Of a stretch of 64,000 nucleotides of DNA, positions 22,549-34,090 are shown one piece after another. The position numbers and the translations under genes were made by a program. The notes under the pieces were generated by a model, which worked only from the letters and a program-made list of their open reading frames with translations, made no database searches and was not told the origin of the DNA. The stretch covers positions 97,415,842-97,479,841 of the forward strand of contig CM043953.1 of assembly GCA_014529385.2 (NCBI GenBank), read 5' to 3'. Within the stretch, counting starts at the first letter, position 1. Every line of letters begins with the position of its first letter. The stretch comes from Adiantum capillus-veneris (taxonomy: Eukaryota; Streptophyta; Polypodiopsida; Polypodiales; Pteridaceae).

Positions 22549-23252
22549 TGTGTTGTGCCAGACATTTGTACGCATTCCAAGGCCATGTAGCTTGCATGAA
22601 GAGGGAGTACGCTTAACCACACTGATTGTCCCATGTGGTTTGGAAAGATTCTATACGTCCAATATGTTCAAAATGAGCCAATGGACTCTACCAGCAGGGA
22701 CCCCAGTAAGAGCATAATGGATATCCAAAGTGAGACAGTCATGATATCACAAGAGGAGCTAAGATATGCATTGGCCGACACCACTATGCAAACACATTAC
22801 ATTGTGGAGGAATTGCAAACACAATTTGCACCTCCATATAGATGACAGGGGGAGGTGACTCAAGCAACACCAAAGAGTTATAGAGAGACATCAAGCTCCT
22901 CAGGAGTGAACTCTGTGAAATGGAGAAACGTTGTCAACAACAATCAATCATGAATATGATTGAGCATCCCAATACATTGTGGCCACCTCTAGCTTACACA
23001 AAAGACACTGTGGGTCCTTGCCCAGTTTGCGTACACTTTTTCCACAATTGGAGGGGTCACTACAGGATAGCTTGCTTCCACAAGTACCAATTTCCATGTC
23101 TCATGCAAAACATAGTAAATAAAAAACAGTGCCACATTTGCAAGGCTTTGATTGACAAGCTTTTAAAAATGGAGAAAGATTTTCAATGCTTCATGGCGGC
23201 CAATGCAAGGGAGAGAGTCTCTATTTTGGATAACCTGAGTTTATCTTTGTAA
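22549..23252 (+). pseudogene. RING-like gene, 3' part with Cys/His module
   Basis: After the LTR the same gene resumes with CVVPDICTHSKAM, followed by frames giving EEGVRLTTLIVPCGLERFY and an ordered metal-binding module, GPCPVCVHFFHNWRGHYRIA then C-x-H-KYQFPC and CHICKALI (about 23,010-23,150). The spacing C-x2-C...C-x-H...C...C-x2-C resembles a RING finger, the substrate-side domain of many ubiquitin ligases. Family membership is inferred from spacing only. Stops and frame changes between 22,600 and 22,920 suggest a pseudogene, or unrecognised introns. The 23,253-23,740 stretch downstream looks like 3' flank with small repeats. Confidence 0.5.
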
Positions 23253-23739
23253 ACATCTTAATTTGGAGTGGATTGTAGTGACTTGTTGGTCATTGTATAT
23301 GCCCCCTTGCAATGAACATTGAAACCTTGTAATACTTACAATCACTTTTTGAATCATGTATATGATATCCTTGCAATGAATGTTAAACCAATTTTCCTTG
23401 TAACCAAATGTGGATAAATTGATATGTGTTTGTTTTTATAGTTTTACTTGGTTTCAAGAGTAATCTTATTAATGCAAAGTGTATAAAGTCGCCCATTGAT
23501 TCAAGAAAACAGAAATTATGATGATTTCTAGACACTAGAGCAGCCATAAATAACAAATTTTATAAAGCCACCAACTGATTCAAGCAAGCGGACTGTTTTT
23601 TATTATAAATGGCAATACTCAAACTACCGTGTCAATAAAATAGTAATTGTGGTGTTTCCATTAGCCCACGGCCAAACCACAGGTCACAAAAAAATGAATT
23701 TACATGACTTACAATTGTTCTACACCCTAATAAAGTGTT
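23253..23739. other. 3' flank of RING-like gene; small direct repeats only
   Basis: Two related stretches contain CCTTGCAATGAA (near 23,310 and 23,370). Two more contain ATAAAG(T/C)C(G/A)CC(C/A)A(T/A)TGATTCAAG (near 23,485 and 23,568). No gene was recognised. Confidence 0.4.
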
Positions 23740-25549
23740 AACCTACAGTGCTATCTATGTTTACATCATTAGTCCGCAAATACCCTTCTTTGTCTAGTAG
23801 GAGGAAAATCGTCCACCTCAAGGTTTGCGTTCAACTCAATCGAAGTACATCCACCAAGCTCACAAAATTTGAGTTCTTCAACTGCCACCTCTTCCCCTTG
23901 CTCCTGGTCATCTTCAATCATATCCACAGTCCATCATGGTCTATCTTCATACTTTTTTGGTTGAATATTGCTAAGAAGCAGGTGATTGAAATATAGGTAT
24001 ATCAATTTCTCGCCTCAATCACTTAGAAGACGATTACAAATAGTCAAGTGTACATAGATGCAACAAGTACTGGAATTTTTCTTAGCACTTGAATTGAGAA
24101 CACACTGTGAAATAACCCTAACTACAAATTGGCATAATGTAGGCATCAAAGCACCGTTCATGAGAGAACATCTCCATGTTGGTTGTTCCAATGCAAGGTT
24201 CTACACAAACTCTAAAGTAAAAGGCCATCCTTTAACCTGTACTTTGTCAGGTCGACAACTGCCTGAGCTTGATCATCTGGATTGCCGTAGAAATTATCGA
24301 CCATGTCATAGAAGTCTTCAATCACTTCCTCATCTAATTCATCACAATCTATGTTCCAGTACTCTGTATCAAGAGAAAAAGGCACACTATGCAGTGGACT
24401 ATGCGCACTAAGCCATCGAGCATGTACATACTTATTTAAGGAATCCCTTTTGGCCTTATTAAAAGATGCTCTCTAGGGATTTATCAAAAGGTTTGCAGGC
24501 TTTGAAGGAGAGTTCAAGCTCTCTTGAACATTATATCAACCCATGTAAACCTTCCTTATATTGGGTAGCTTAAGATCAAAATGACGCAAGGATATCATCA
24601 CAGGTTGCATCACAAAGTATGTGTCATCTACTTCAGATCAAAAGTGTATATCATCAATAAGCACTTTCAAAGACTGCAATTATGTTTTAACTCTGTCTGT
24701 TTGCTTTGCTTTCCACTCATAGAAGCCAGCACCAAAAAATGTCTCCAAAACATCATTTTTGTTCTGCAAAAGTCTTTCCACAGTGTAGAAGTTAGTGCAA
24801 AATCTTGTTTCACATGGAAGCTTCAATATTGTGGACATACGTTGCCTATACATGTTTAGCACATGTCGCCTCTTCAAAATAAACTTCACTACCTTCCTTG
24901 CTTTATCTATAACAATTTTGAACCAATCAATGTCTTCTTTTTTATACCAATCTTGCAACACAAGATTCAAGCTATGCACATTGCAACCAAACATATGCAA
25001 GCTAGGAAAGCACTCCAAACATTCAGTTGCTCTACAATTTTTGGCATTATCCATGATCACCTATACTACATTGGGGACACCAACTTGATGAATTGCTCTA
25101 TTATTATATCGGCTATATAGCTCCTTGACTTTTTCTCACTCAAGCTCTCAACCACTTTAATAAATCACTCCCCCTGAGGTTTGAATAGCATCAAATTAAT
25201 TAGTGGCCTACCTTGGACATTTGAACATCCATCATTGACTATAGTGCATCTTGTTTGATCAATTGATTTCAAGTTCAATGAATGAACTTATTTTGGGGTG
25301 TCTACAAAGCATTTATCCAAGAACATTGTGCACATTTGGTGATATGATGGAGGGGAAAAACCAACACCATACTCACCAATCTTCTTCCATGGATCTCAGG
25401 TGACCATAAACATAGAACCACCTATAAAATAGATAGCTTGTGCAAGAATAGGTTATGCCTCTTCAAGAGAAATTGATCAAAAGCTTTGTTGTAGATGTAC
25501 ATTCCTCATTCTATGCATTCCAAACTAATACTCAATGGATCCATCTTGA
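23740..25549 (-). pseudogene. hAT transposase pseudogene, middle and C-terminal part
   Basis: Minus-strand frames give, in protein order: EYGVGFSPPSYHQMCTMFLD (near 25,330-25,390), TRCTIVNDGCSNVQGRPLIN (near 25,200-25,260), MDNAKNCRATECLE and CNVHSLNLVLQDWY (24,930-25,060), RRHVLNMYR and ETRFCTNFYTVERLLQNKND (24,740-24,870), and a decayed C-terminal dimerisation region (about 24,050-24,250). This order (DUF659-like core, then the D-N-A / H-S-L-N-L segment, then hATC) is typical of plant hAT transposases. A complete one cuts and pastes DNA. Stops and frame changes are frequent. The N-terminal part lies at 47,284-47,770, displaced by the gypsy insertion at 25,550. Confidence 0.8.
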
Positions 25550-25692
25550 TGTAAGATCCCCGCTTTATGGGTCTCTTTTAAAAATAAGAAAAATAACTTT
25601 CAATATCTATTTCGTTGAATTTTGGTTGACAGTATCGGAAAGTCATAATTATGTCGGGATGTTACGGTGTGACGTAATTTAGCTACAGTTTT
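25550..25692 (+). repeat. 5' LTR of gypsy A, left fragment
   Basis: Matches 46,746-46,887 of the 3' LTR from TGTAAGATCCCC to TTTAGCTACAGTTT with few changes. The match then stops abruptly and resumes at 33,433. Confidence 0.9.
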
Positions 25693-26001
25693 CATTAGTT
25701 GGCTAGATACTGTTTGGATGGTCAAATTTAATGTAAAAATTGAATGGTAAGTGGAAGAGTTGACCACCAAAAAGCAAAGGCTTGTTTTTAGGAAAGAAAG
25801 TGTCTTAAAAAAAAAAGGGGTGGAGGAGCTTAGTTTAGGACACTTTTCTTGGGAGCCAAGCTTCTTTTTAGAGTCTCTAAATCGCGCGTTGAAATTTGTG
25901 TCCTCAAAATAAAAAATAAAAAATAAAAAGCTACGAACGTGCGCGAACTTGTCTCTCCTTGCTCACTCTATGCTTAGCTAGTGCTTTTGGTCTTGAGAGC
26001 C

Positions 26002-26008
26002 TATATAA
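26002..26008 (+). promoter_or_regulatory. TATA box in insertion C
   Basis: TATATAA within GAGAGCCTATATAAAGAC. The surrounding promoter is shared with 8,470-8,490. Confidence 0.6.
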
Positions 26009-26167
26009 AGACCTCTCTTATTTCACTTTGAGAAGGATAGATACACTCTCACACGTAGAAGCTCTCTTGCTTTGATGTCAGAATTACTTATCTATTATAC
26101 ACAGTGGTACAAGCTCTTCATCACCATCTCCATAAACTCTTCTCTCTCATGAAGAAGAAGAAGAAGG

Positions 26168-26170
<3 letters not shown>

Positions 26171-26212
<42 letters not shown>
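26171..26212. repeat. (CT)n microsatellite
   Basis: About 42 bases of CT repeats in the leader of insertion C. Confidence 0.97.
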
Positions 26213-26214
<2 letters not shown>

Positions 26215-26557
26215 TTTCTTATTATCTTCTCTCTCGCATCACAGTGAATGCGCTCTCTGGAAGTTTTCATGACGGGTACCTCTATGTAGCTCTCATCACC
26301 GCTCTCTTGCAGCAAAGCAAGAAGCGTTTCGAAAACCCCAAATCAATCCAAAAGCACGGTGAGAAACCATAAACTTCGTAGTCATCATCTCTCTCTCTCT
26401 CTATGCCGTTTTTTCTGTGTAGTCACCCTCTCGGTGATTGTTTTTAGTATACGAGTGTATATATGGATTAACCAAATACATACGAGATTGCCTCATGATT
26501 GTTTCATCATGTTTTACATGTTGATTTATGCACATTATGCGTTATAGTCACGCACGT

Positions 26558-27699
26558 TGTCAGGAGTTTTTTGGATCAAGGGATTGCACATATGTACATA
26601 CAAATGCATGGTGCATCAAATAAAGAATTGCCCATTTTCCAGAGCCAGGTGGTTACGTGGGGCCCACATGTGTACAGGTAGGACAACATGTACATAGTGC
26701 AGCGATTTTCACTATCACCAGTACGAGTGTGTTTTTTCTACAATAAGGAGGAGTTGGTAGCACGTAAAAATTCTCGAGGAAGCTATCCATGGGCCGACGA
26801 CATGAGGTAAGCGAGTGCGTCAGATGGCATCTAGTGGCGTTAGGAGGCCGAACGAGGTCAACACTTACACGTGGATAAGTACGGACACGACGTGGATGTT
26901 TTCTTGTGATAATTATGCAGAGAGGTCATCATGAAGACCATATTTTGGGGCCACTTCACGTGGTGGCGAGATGCATTATTGGAAAAAAGCTGAGTGCCAG
27001 GTGTGCGAATGATGCAAAAAGGTGACAACTATGCACTGCGAGGTCAGTTTTTGGCCTGTTTGGGGTCCGTTTGAGGTCATCTGAAAGGCCAAGGGTGCCC
27101 AACTAATAAATCTAAGTGTGGGAACTGAAAAAACAGAGAGAAGACCAGAAAAAACGTGGAGAAGAGAGGAGGAACAGCCGCAGGTGTGTTTTTGCTCATT
27201 TTGGAGCCTGTTTTGGCCGTAAACTGCTCATCTGAGGTCGGATTTGAGCACCGTGACATTGTAGACTGGGGTTTTGGGCCGTTCCGGACGCGATGGCGTT
27301 GTCCATTTTTCCAAATTCCTCCCCCTTTTTCTGTTGTTTTGGCTGTGTAAGTTTCTCCTATGAGCGAAGTTTCTGCTCCAGTTTATGATTGTATCTAGCT
27401 TATTTTACCCATATTGTGTGAGCTGTTTGCCCCATTGGTGTTGGCCCAAGCTCATTTGTATCTAAACATCAGAAATTCTCGTCTTTTGAGCTGAGTTTTT
27501 TGGGTGTGTGTGTGTGTGTGTCTGTGTGGAGTGGGCAAGAGGATAGTCTCTCTCCTCTCACTCCAGAGGTGTGTTCCGTGTCTCGGCCTGGTGTGTTGTG
27601 TAAGCCAAGTGGTGCCCCATAGTGTGTGTGTGTGTATCCTTCCAAGAGTGTGTGTCGGGTCGTTATAGAGGCGTTGTGTGTGTTTTCATCCCGCTCACA
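26558..27699 (+). repeat. 5' LTR of element B
   Basis: 1,142 bp, TG...CA. It contains a TG microsatellite near 27,504-27,522 that is slightly longer than in the 3' LTR. Confidence 0.9.
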
Positions 27700-27702
27700 T
27701 TC

Positions 27703-27722
27703 TTTTGGCGCCCCCACGGAGG
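27703..27722 (+). promoter_or_regulatory. Primer-binding site of element B
   Basis: TTTTGGCGCCCCCACGGAGG begins a few bases after the LTR end. TGGCGCC-type primer sites are common in plant gypsy elements. The exact tRNA is not assigned. Confidence 0.6.
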
Positions 27723-27775
27723 ATCTTCTTCTAGTACCTTCTGCTTCGAGCTTCAAGCTTCGAGATTCGGGATTA

Positions 27776-27850
27776 TAGGTTGCAGGTTGCAGGTTGCAGA
27801 TTACAGGTTAGAGGTTACAGGTTACAGGTACAAGGACAGGTAGAGGTACA
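27776..27850 (+). repeat. GGTTGCA / GGTTACA short tandem repeat
   Basis: About eight tandem 7-8-base words (AGGTTGC, AGGTTAC, AGGTACA) in the leader just after the primer site of element B. Confidence 0.85.
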
Positions 27851-28781
27851 GGTGATTCACACAGGTACAAGTAGCTGGAGTACAGTGATATACTAGCTTT
27901 GGTGTCACTTGCAGTTGTTGTGGGTATGCATCACTTGGCGCCTGTTTGAGCGCATTGTCTGTTGGATTGTACGTTACTTGTGGAAACTGTCATGTTATGC
28001 CTTTGTGGATCCATATATGGTTTTATTTGGTAGTACCAGCCATTTTTGAGACTTGGTCTAGAAGATAGTCATTTCTGAGACTTGACTATACGCGATTTGC
28101 ATTAGCCTTCGTGTGAGGGTCGATAGGGTGAGGTTTTATTGAGCTGGGGGATTCTCAAATGTGGAGATCCTTTCGGTGATACAGGTAGCTGGAGCACCCT
28201 TTTCATGACCTCGCCATAGGCTATGTACTAGTGAGTCCTATTTGATGCTCGGGTTCTATTGTTGGCAGTTTATGCATACAGATACAGTCTATATTTTGGG
28301 TTCTCATTGCTCTACTTCTAGGGAAACTCTGTCAAAATTTTTCCAAGTTATGATGGCTGGTCTTTTGGTCTTTTGAGCCATTTTATGTTGTTATGCTGCT
28401 GAAATTTTGGCAAAATCAGAGGATAAGACAGGTGTGCTTTCTTGGGAGCTTCATGGTTGGCTTTAATGGATGATCAAAATGGACCTCAATTCACTCCATT
28501 TCATTTAACTCAGAGAATCCAGATAAATGTTCATGTGTCAAGGAAGATTTTTTTCCAGCAGCGCATAGTCTTTATGTTCGGGCCAAGAAGATTACGAGAG
28601 ATCCTGGAATGTCCTTTGCCTGTTGTAATTCCGATGATCAACTATGAAAACTCATTTGATGTGCATGCGTTTGTCCTTATCTAAAGCTGAGCTCCATTGA
28701 AGTTTCTGGGGGTAGTCAAAAGTCTTGGGTTCTTGCACGTGTGTTCGAAGGGGTTCTCAAAGCATTGTAACTTGGGTAGCC

Positions 28782-30275
28782 ATGGCTTTCTCTTATCCGG
28801 AATTTCATGGAAGAAGTGGTGAAGATGCGGAAGACTTTCTGGAGCAAGTCGAGGTGGCATGCATAAGCAATAATATGTGTGATGAGGACAAGATTTTGAG
28901 GCTATTTGGATTGCTTTTGAAAGATGAGGCCCGTGTTTGGTTCATGGATTTGGAAGCTAAAGAAGCAGTGGCTTCTTCTTATGGTTTGAGTCTTGACAAG
29001 TTTATAGAAGCTTTTTTAGAGCATTTCCAGGTTGTGGAAGATGCAAATGCAGTATGGAATGAACTCAATGCTCTTAAGCAAGGTTCTTGTCAAGGTGTTG
29101 ATGCCTATGTACAAGGTTTTACAGATTTATGGACTTGTTGGTGTGTTGCTCTTAAGGATGAGACCCCCCCTTGTTCATTGAAGAAAAGTTTTTTTGTTGA
29201 TGGTTTGTCACCTTGGTTGCGGTTTGAGGTCGAGTTGAAGACGCCCGAGTCTTTTGAAGATGCGGTATGCATTGCAAAGCACAAGGAATGGAAGTTTAAG
29301 CGTCTTGAGGAACATGGTATCAGTACAGGTATGCATGTGCAAGATAGATTTGACATGGAAGATGAAGTTAAGCCTAAGCAGGTGAAAAGTAGCCTATCCT
29401 ATGATGTTTCTTGTTTCTTCCCAAGGTCTATTGTGAAGCGTAAAGAGGTCTTGCAAGTTGACAGGTTTATGGAAGAGCCTAAAGAGGTGAGTAATGCTTT
29501 GGATACAAGATTGAAAAGTCTTGAAGAGGATGCATTGGCTACTTGTGTACCTTGTGATTCTGGGTGTGAGTGTGAGGTCGAGGTTATTGATGATGAGCAC
29601 GTATCTTTGGATACTAGTTCCTTGGAAATTAGGGAAGAGGGCAAGATTGAGAGCCATTTTGTGGATTTGTTAGATGTGGAGCCTGTTTTGAAGCCATATT
29701 TTGATGTATGTGCAGTGATTGAACCGATTTATGAGCATGATTGTGGTTTAGAGCAGGGATCTGTATTCTTGGAGACTGATGAACCCATGCTAGAAGCTAT
29801 GGATAGTGGTGCTAGCCATGATTATGATGTGGATAAAGTTATGTGTGATGATGAGTATGCTTATGATGATGAGAAGGGGTTTGACATATATAAGTCCAAT
29901 CTCAGCTATGTGGATGCCTATGCTAGGGATATGTGTGCTGCGGGGATACTTTTGTGCTTTGGATATCAACAGCTTTACCTTCACAAAATGATTTTAGCTA
30001 CTTGGTTGCATGATTTGCAGGTTGTTGCTATGGCTGGTGAAGCCAAGATGCTAGGTGATGAGTCACATGAGTTGTCTCTATCGGCGGTTGGGTTGAATGT
30101 GGCATGCAATATTTATGCTTTTGGAACTCCAGACAGGGCGGATGTGTTAGTTGGATATGCCTATGGTGAATTTTGGTTGATTGTTGACAAATGTAGATGT
30201 GGTGTTATGATGCTTCTTGTGAATCAGGCGATATGCCTTTGGCCTTTTGATCCAGGTGGAATGAGCATCTACTAG
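28782..30275 (+). CDS. Gag-like protein of element B
   Basis: I take ATG 28,782 as the start because the Gag homology begins there (MAFSYPEFHGRSGEDAEDFL); the frame is open 19 codons further upstream without an ATG. The ORF is about 497 codons and intact. Residues 1-175 match the retrotransposon Gag (capsid-like) pattern: F-x-G-x-x-x-EDAEDFL, DKILRLFGLLLKDEARVWF, FIEAFLEHF and FVDGLSPWLR. There is no CCHC zinc knuckle. The C-terminal 300 residues are acidic, include DSGAS at about residue 362 (a possible chance match to a retroviral protease site), and are otherwise unrecognised. Expected role: particle assembly and RNA packaging in the cytoplasm. Frame integrity contrasts with every other retroelement ORF here. 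Confidence 0.85.
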   Translation: MAFSYPEFHGRSGEDAEDFLEQVEVACISNNMCDEDKILRLFGLLLKDEARVWFMDLEAKEAVASSYGLSLDKFIEAFLEHFQVVEDANAVWNELNALKQGSCQGVDAYVQGFTDLWTCWCVALKDETPPCSLKKSFFVDGLSPWLRFEVELKTPESFEDAVCIAKHKEWKFKRLEEHGISTGMHVQDRFDMEDEVKPKQVKSSLSYDVSCFFPRSIVKRKEVLQVDRFMEEPKEVSNALDTRLKSLEEDALATCVPCDSGCECEVEVIDDEHVSLDTSSLEIREEGKIESHFVDLLDVEPVLKPYFDVCAVIEPIYEHDCGLEQGSVFLETDEPMLEAMDSGASHDYDVDKVMCDDEYAYDDEKGFDIYKSNLSYVDAYARDMCAAGILLCFGYQQLYLHKMILATWLHDLQVVAMAGEAKMLGDESHELSLSAVGLNVACNIYAFGTPDRADVLVGYAYGEFWLIVDKCRCGVMMLLVNQAICLWPFDPGGMSIY

Positions 30276-30325
30276 TGCTGCTGCTGAGCATGAATGCTCT
30301 AGCAGGCTAGGGGGTGGGCAAATTA

Positions 30326-31463
30326 TGTCAGGAGTTTTTTGGATCAAGGGATTGCACATATGTACATACAAATGCATGGTGCATCAAATAAAGAATTGCC
30401 CATTTTCCAGAGCCAGGTGGTTACGTGGGGCCCACATGTGTACAGGTAGGACAACATGTACATAGTGCATCGATTTTCACTATCACGAGTACCAGTGTGT
30501 TTTTTCTACAATAAGGAGGAGTTGGTAGCGCATAAAAATTCTCGAGGAAGCTATCCGTGGGCCGACGACATGAGGTGAGCGAGTGCATCAGATGGCATCT
30601 AGTAGTGTCAGGAGGCCGAACGAGGTCAAGACTTGCACGTGGATAAGTACGGACACGACGTGGATGTTTTCTTGTGATAATTATGCAGAGAGGTCATCAT
30701 GAAGACCATATTTTGGGGCCACTTCACGTGGTGGCGAGATGCATTATTGGAAAAAAGATGAGTGCCAGGTGTGCAAATGATGCAAAAAGGTGACAACTAT
30801 GCACTGCGAGGTCAGTTTTTGGCCTGTTCGGGGTCCGTTTGAGGTCATCTAAAAGGCCAAGGGTGCCCAACTAATAAAGCTAAGAGTGGGAACTGAAAAA
30901 ACAGAGAGAAGACCAGAAAAAACGTGGAGAAGAGAGGAGGAACAGCCGCAGGTGTGTTTTTGCTCATTTTGGAGCCTGTTTTGGCCGTAAACTGCTCATC
31001 CGAGGTCGGATTTGAGCACTTTGACATTGTAGACTGGGGTTTTGGGCCGTTCTGGACGCGATGGCGCTGTCCATTTTTCCAAATTCCTCCCCCTTTTTCT
31101 TCTGTTTTGGCTGTGTAAGTTTCTCCTATGAGCGAAGTTTCTGCTCCAGTTTGTGATTGTATCTGTCTTATTTTACCCATATTGTGTGAGCTGTTTGCCC
31201 CATTGGTGTTGGCCCAAGCTCATTTGTATCTAAACATCAGAAATTCTCCTCTTTTGAGCTGAGTTTTTTGGGTGTGTGTGTGTGTGTATGTGTGGAGTGG
31301 AGGAGTGGATAGTCTCTCTCCTCTCACTCCAGAGGTGTGTTCCCTGTCTCGGCCAGGTGTGTTGTGTAAGCCGAGTGGTGCCCCATAGTGTGTGTGTGTA
31401 TCCTTCCAAGAGTGTGTATCGGGTCGTTATAGAGGCGTTGTGTGTGTTTTCATCCCGCTCACA
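30326..31463 (+). repeat. 3' LTR of element B
   Basis: 1,138 bp, nearly identical to 26,558-27,699, with scattered substitutions and a shorter TG tract. It is preceded by GGCTAGGGGGTGGGCAAATT (polypurine-like). Confidence 0.9.
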
Positions 31464-33432
31464 ACGTGAATAAAGAAGCACTTTTTGTTTCACATCATAG
31501 AAGTGGTAGAATACTGTTTTGGTCATAAATCACAAACTGTTATGAATCAGGCCAAACCCTATATACCATAGATCAAACACATCATTTAGAACATTTTATC
31601 TCTTATGTGTCATGTGAAAAACACACACAAGTTAAGAGATATGGTCAAAAAACAGATTGCTGCCCACTACACAACCAATTTTTTTGACTCTAGGCTCCTT
31701 GGAGAACTACTATATAGATTCACCGGATGGGCAAACCCACTTAACAAATTAAAAAACTTGATAAAACTTGATGTCCGTTATCATTTTGGGAATGCGAGTT
31801 ATTAATCACTCTAGTATCAGTTTTACCTACACGCATAAGAGTGCTATCAAAGGGGGATACCATATGACATCGTGAGTTAAGCGAGCCATTTTGATATGTT
31901 CTATGGTTTGTTTTGGTGAGTTTATTTCAACTATTAGATGGCCATAAACTTACATGAAAGTATATGGTTAAACATTCCGAACCGCATAGGCAGATATGAA
32001 TAAAGTGACTTTCTTTAGAGGTTACCGTTTGTTGTGTGAGTATCATATGGTCAAAGTGACATGATGGGGTGATATTATACATTATAGAGCTGAACTTGAT
32101 GCATTGGTTTGAGGTCAAACACTTTCATTTGCATGTTTTGCATGCTCCCGAAAATGTCAAAAAATTGTTTTTGCATATGTGTGAAGTTATGGTTTATGAT
32201 TGACCTAAAGGTCGAAGTTGTTTTGCATCATGATTATGGTGTTGAAATGTTATCATATGATGTATGGGAACTCATGGATTGATGTGGATGCCTCATATGC
32301 ATGTTTATGATTGCTTTCCACCTTTCTAAGTTAAAACTAGCTCTATGTACTAGAGTGGTGAAGTACGGATGTGATGGATCAACTTTTCATGATTGGATGT
32401 TGTCAAAATTGGATTTTTATATCACGATTAGTCGCTGGTAGGACTCTTTTTATGTATGAAAGAATCACATCTTAAGGTTCACATGTGTGTAGACTCCGAT
32501 TGATTACAGGGATATGTCAAACTCCAAGTGTGGGAGTTGGTTCAATGTGATTATGATTTATGGTTAAGGGCTGAGATTCCCTCATGGATTATGATTGATA
32601 TTTTATGGTGGAAGCCGGTGTGGCTTATGGTTTTTTTTCTGGATTGAGTTATGCTGCTGAAGTTTTTGTAGCCATGTTATGTTCTAAAGTGGTTATGCAC
32701 GATTGGTCATGCCTCACCCAAGTAGGGTGGAGACCTCACCCGTGTGATGTGATTGGATTACGGCTTATGGTTTATGGGTTTTGGATTGGATCATGAAGTG
32801 ATCAAGATGGTTTATGTTAGACATGTAAGGGTAGAGACCCTGTTTTGTCTAACTGATTGGAAAAGGAATTGTTTGTGCATCTGGGAAGTGCTATTGTGAT
32901 TGGACTCATGTGTTATGTTTCTCATGTCAGCGTCTCTACAAGACTAGGATCACCTACATTGCTTAGCCTTAGAATAAAGGGTCGCTGACCTGGGGCTTTG
33001 CTGGATCGGGGGTTTTCCTAGATCTTCTTCTTTTTTATAGGCTCATCTACACGGTTAGTGCGTCGGGGGTTGAATGACCTACACGGCTAACACGTTGGGG
33101 ATCTTTCCTTGGCTTGGACTAAACACCCAATGCTGGGCATTAAAGAGGCATGGCGCCTAAACTGGTATGGTTGGTGTTGATACCCTACCACCTGCTGGTA
33201 TTTGGAATCCTTTCAGAGCTCGGGTTCATGGAGGGAGGCGAAGCGGCCTCACCTATGTCTGGATCAGGTAGGATGGAGGTATTCTGGATCTCTCCCGACG
33301 AAGTGAAATTATGTCTGTCCGTAGAAGAGCGGAAGTGGATGGGTGGACCAGTCGGTCCCTACACATGGTCGAGTGCTCTGCTAGTTATTTTTTCATAAAA
33401 TTTTTGATGTTATAGTATACCGAGATTTTGTC

Positions 33433-33828
33433 ATTGCATTAATATATGGTTTCTTGTTCCATTTAGATGGGCATTTAAAGATTCTCTGGGTTGTCAATTT
33501 CTCATGTCTTTGTGCACTCTATTTCACCCTCAACTATATTCTCTCTCTCTCTCTCTCTTCCCGCAACCCGGGGTAGACATATATTCACCCTCCACAAAGT
33601 TATATTTTTTCTTGAGTACGCTTTCATTCATAACACCCATTCAGGGGTAGCACTAGTCGCTAGGTACCTCTGGATGCGTCCGGCTCATGGCCTAAACTCC
33701 ATGCTTGGTAGGGTGTTGAGAGCTCCTCCCCTGTGCAAATGCTTCCGCAACTCTGATGTATATTGAAATTATATAAAAGTGTATATTTTATATTTTGTAC
33801 ATAGACCCCTGGGGAGGGGTATCTCTCA
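33433..33828 (+). repeat. 5' LTR of gypsy A, right fragment
   Basis: Matches 46,888-47,283 of the 3' LTR, from GTCATTGCATTAATA to GGGGAGGGGTATCTCTCA, including the CT tract and the TAACACCCATTCAGGGG block. Confidence 0.9.
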
Positions 33829-33850
33829 CCGGGTATCAGAGCCAATGCTT
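33829..33850 (+). promoter_or_regulatory. Primer-binding site of gypsy A
   Basis: GGGTATCAGAGCCAATGC directly after the LTR resembles the initiator-Met tRNA complement TGGTATCAGAGC used by many plant LTR elements, with one change at the start. Confidence 0.8.
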
Positions 33851-34090
33851 AAGGTTATAGGGATAGCCTAAAACCTAATACTAGTCGGGTTAGTTATGCA
33901 TCATGCACGCATTCATGCATGCTGTTCGAGAAAGTATATTGTATTCATGATGGATCTATAAGTGACATTTGGTTGATGGTACTTGTTTGACTTGTCTTCT
34001 TGAGTGGAAGTGTTTGGTTTGAGTTATGGTAAAGTGACTGAAGTACAACGACGATGTAATTTTATTTGAATGTTTGTTTTGTGGTAACCA

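Larger units (their letters stand above)
26558..31463 (+). mobile_element. Gag-only LTR retrotransposon B (TR-GAG-like), 4.9 kb
   Basis: Two near-identical LTRs (26,558-27,699 and 30,326-31,463) start TGTCAGGAGTTTTTTGGATC and end CATCCCGCTCACA. ACGT flanks both outer ends (26,554-26,557 and 31,464-31,467). A TGGCGCC-type primer site follows the 5' LTR and a G-rich tract precedes the 3' LTR. The 2.6-kb interior has one long gag-like ORF and no protease, RT or integrase. This matches the TR-GAG class of non-autonomous elements, which need another element's enzymes. The high LTR similarity and open ORF suggest the youngest insertion in the window. Confidence 0.88.
25693..33432 (+). mobile_element. 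7.7-kb insertion C in the gypsy 5' LTR (contains element B)
   Basis: C is defined by the break in the gypsy 5' LTR. Without nested element B it is about 2.8 kb (25,693-26,557 plus 31,464-33,432). Its left part has an LTR-like promoter shared with 8.25-8.64 kb, a TATA box at 26,002 and a CT tract. The right part (31,464-33,432) has no recognisable coding sequence. A possible TCATT duplication flanks the break, but neither end is a clear TG or CA, so the exact borders and type (solo LTR or other) are unresolved. Confidence 0.55.

Noticed and set aside
25693-33432. Treating the whole 7.7-kb break in the gypsy 5' LTR as one retroelement
   Set aside because: Element B inside it has its own LTRs and ACGT duplication, so the break contains at least two events.
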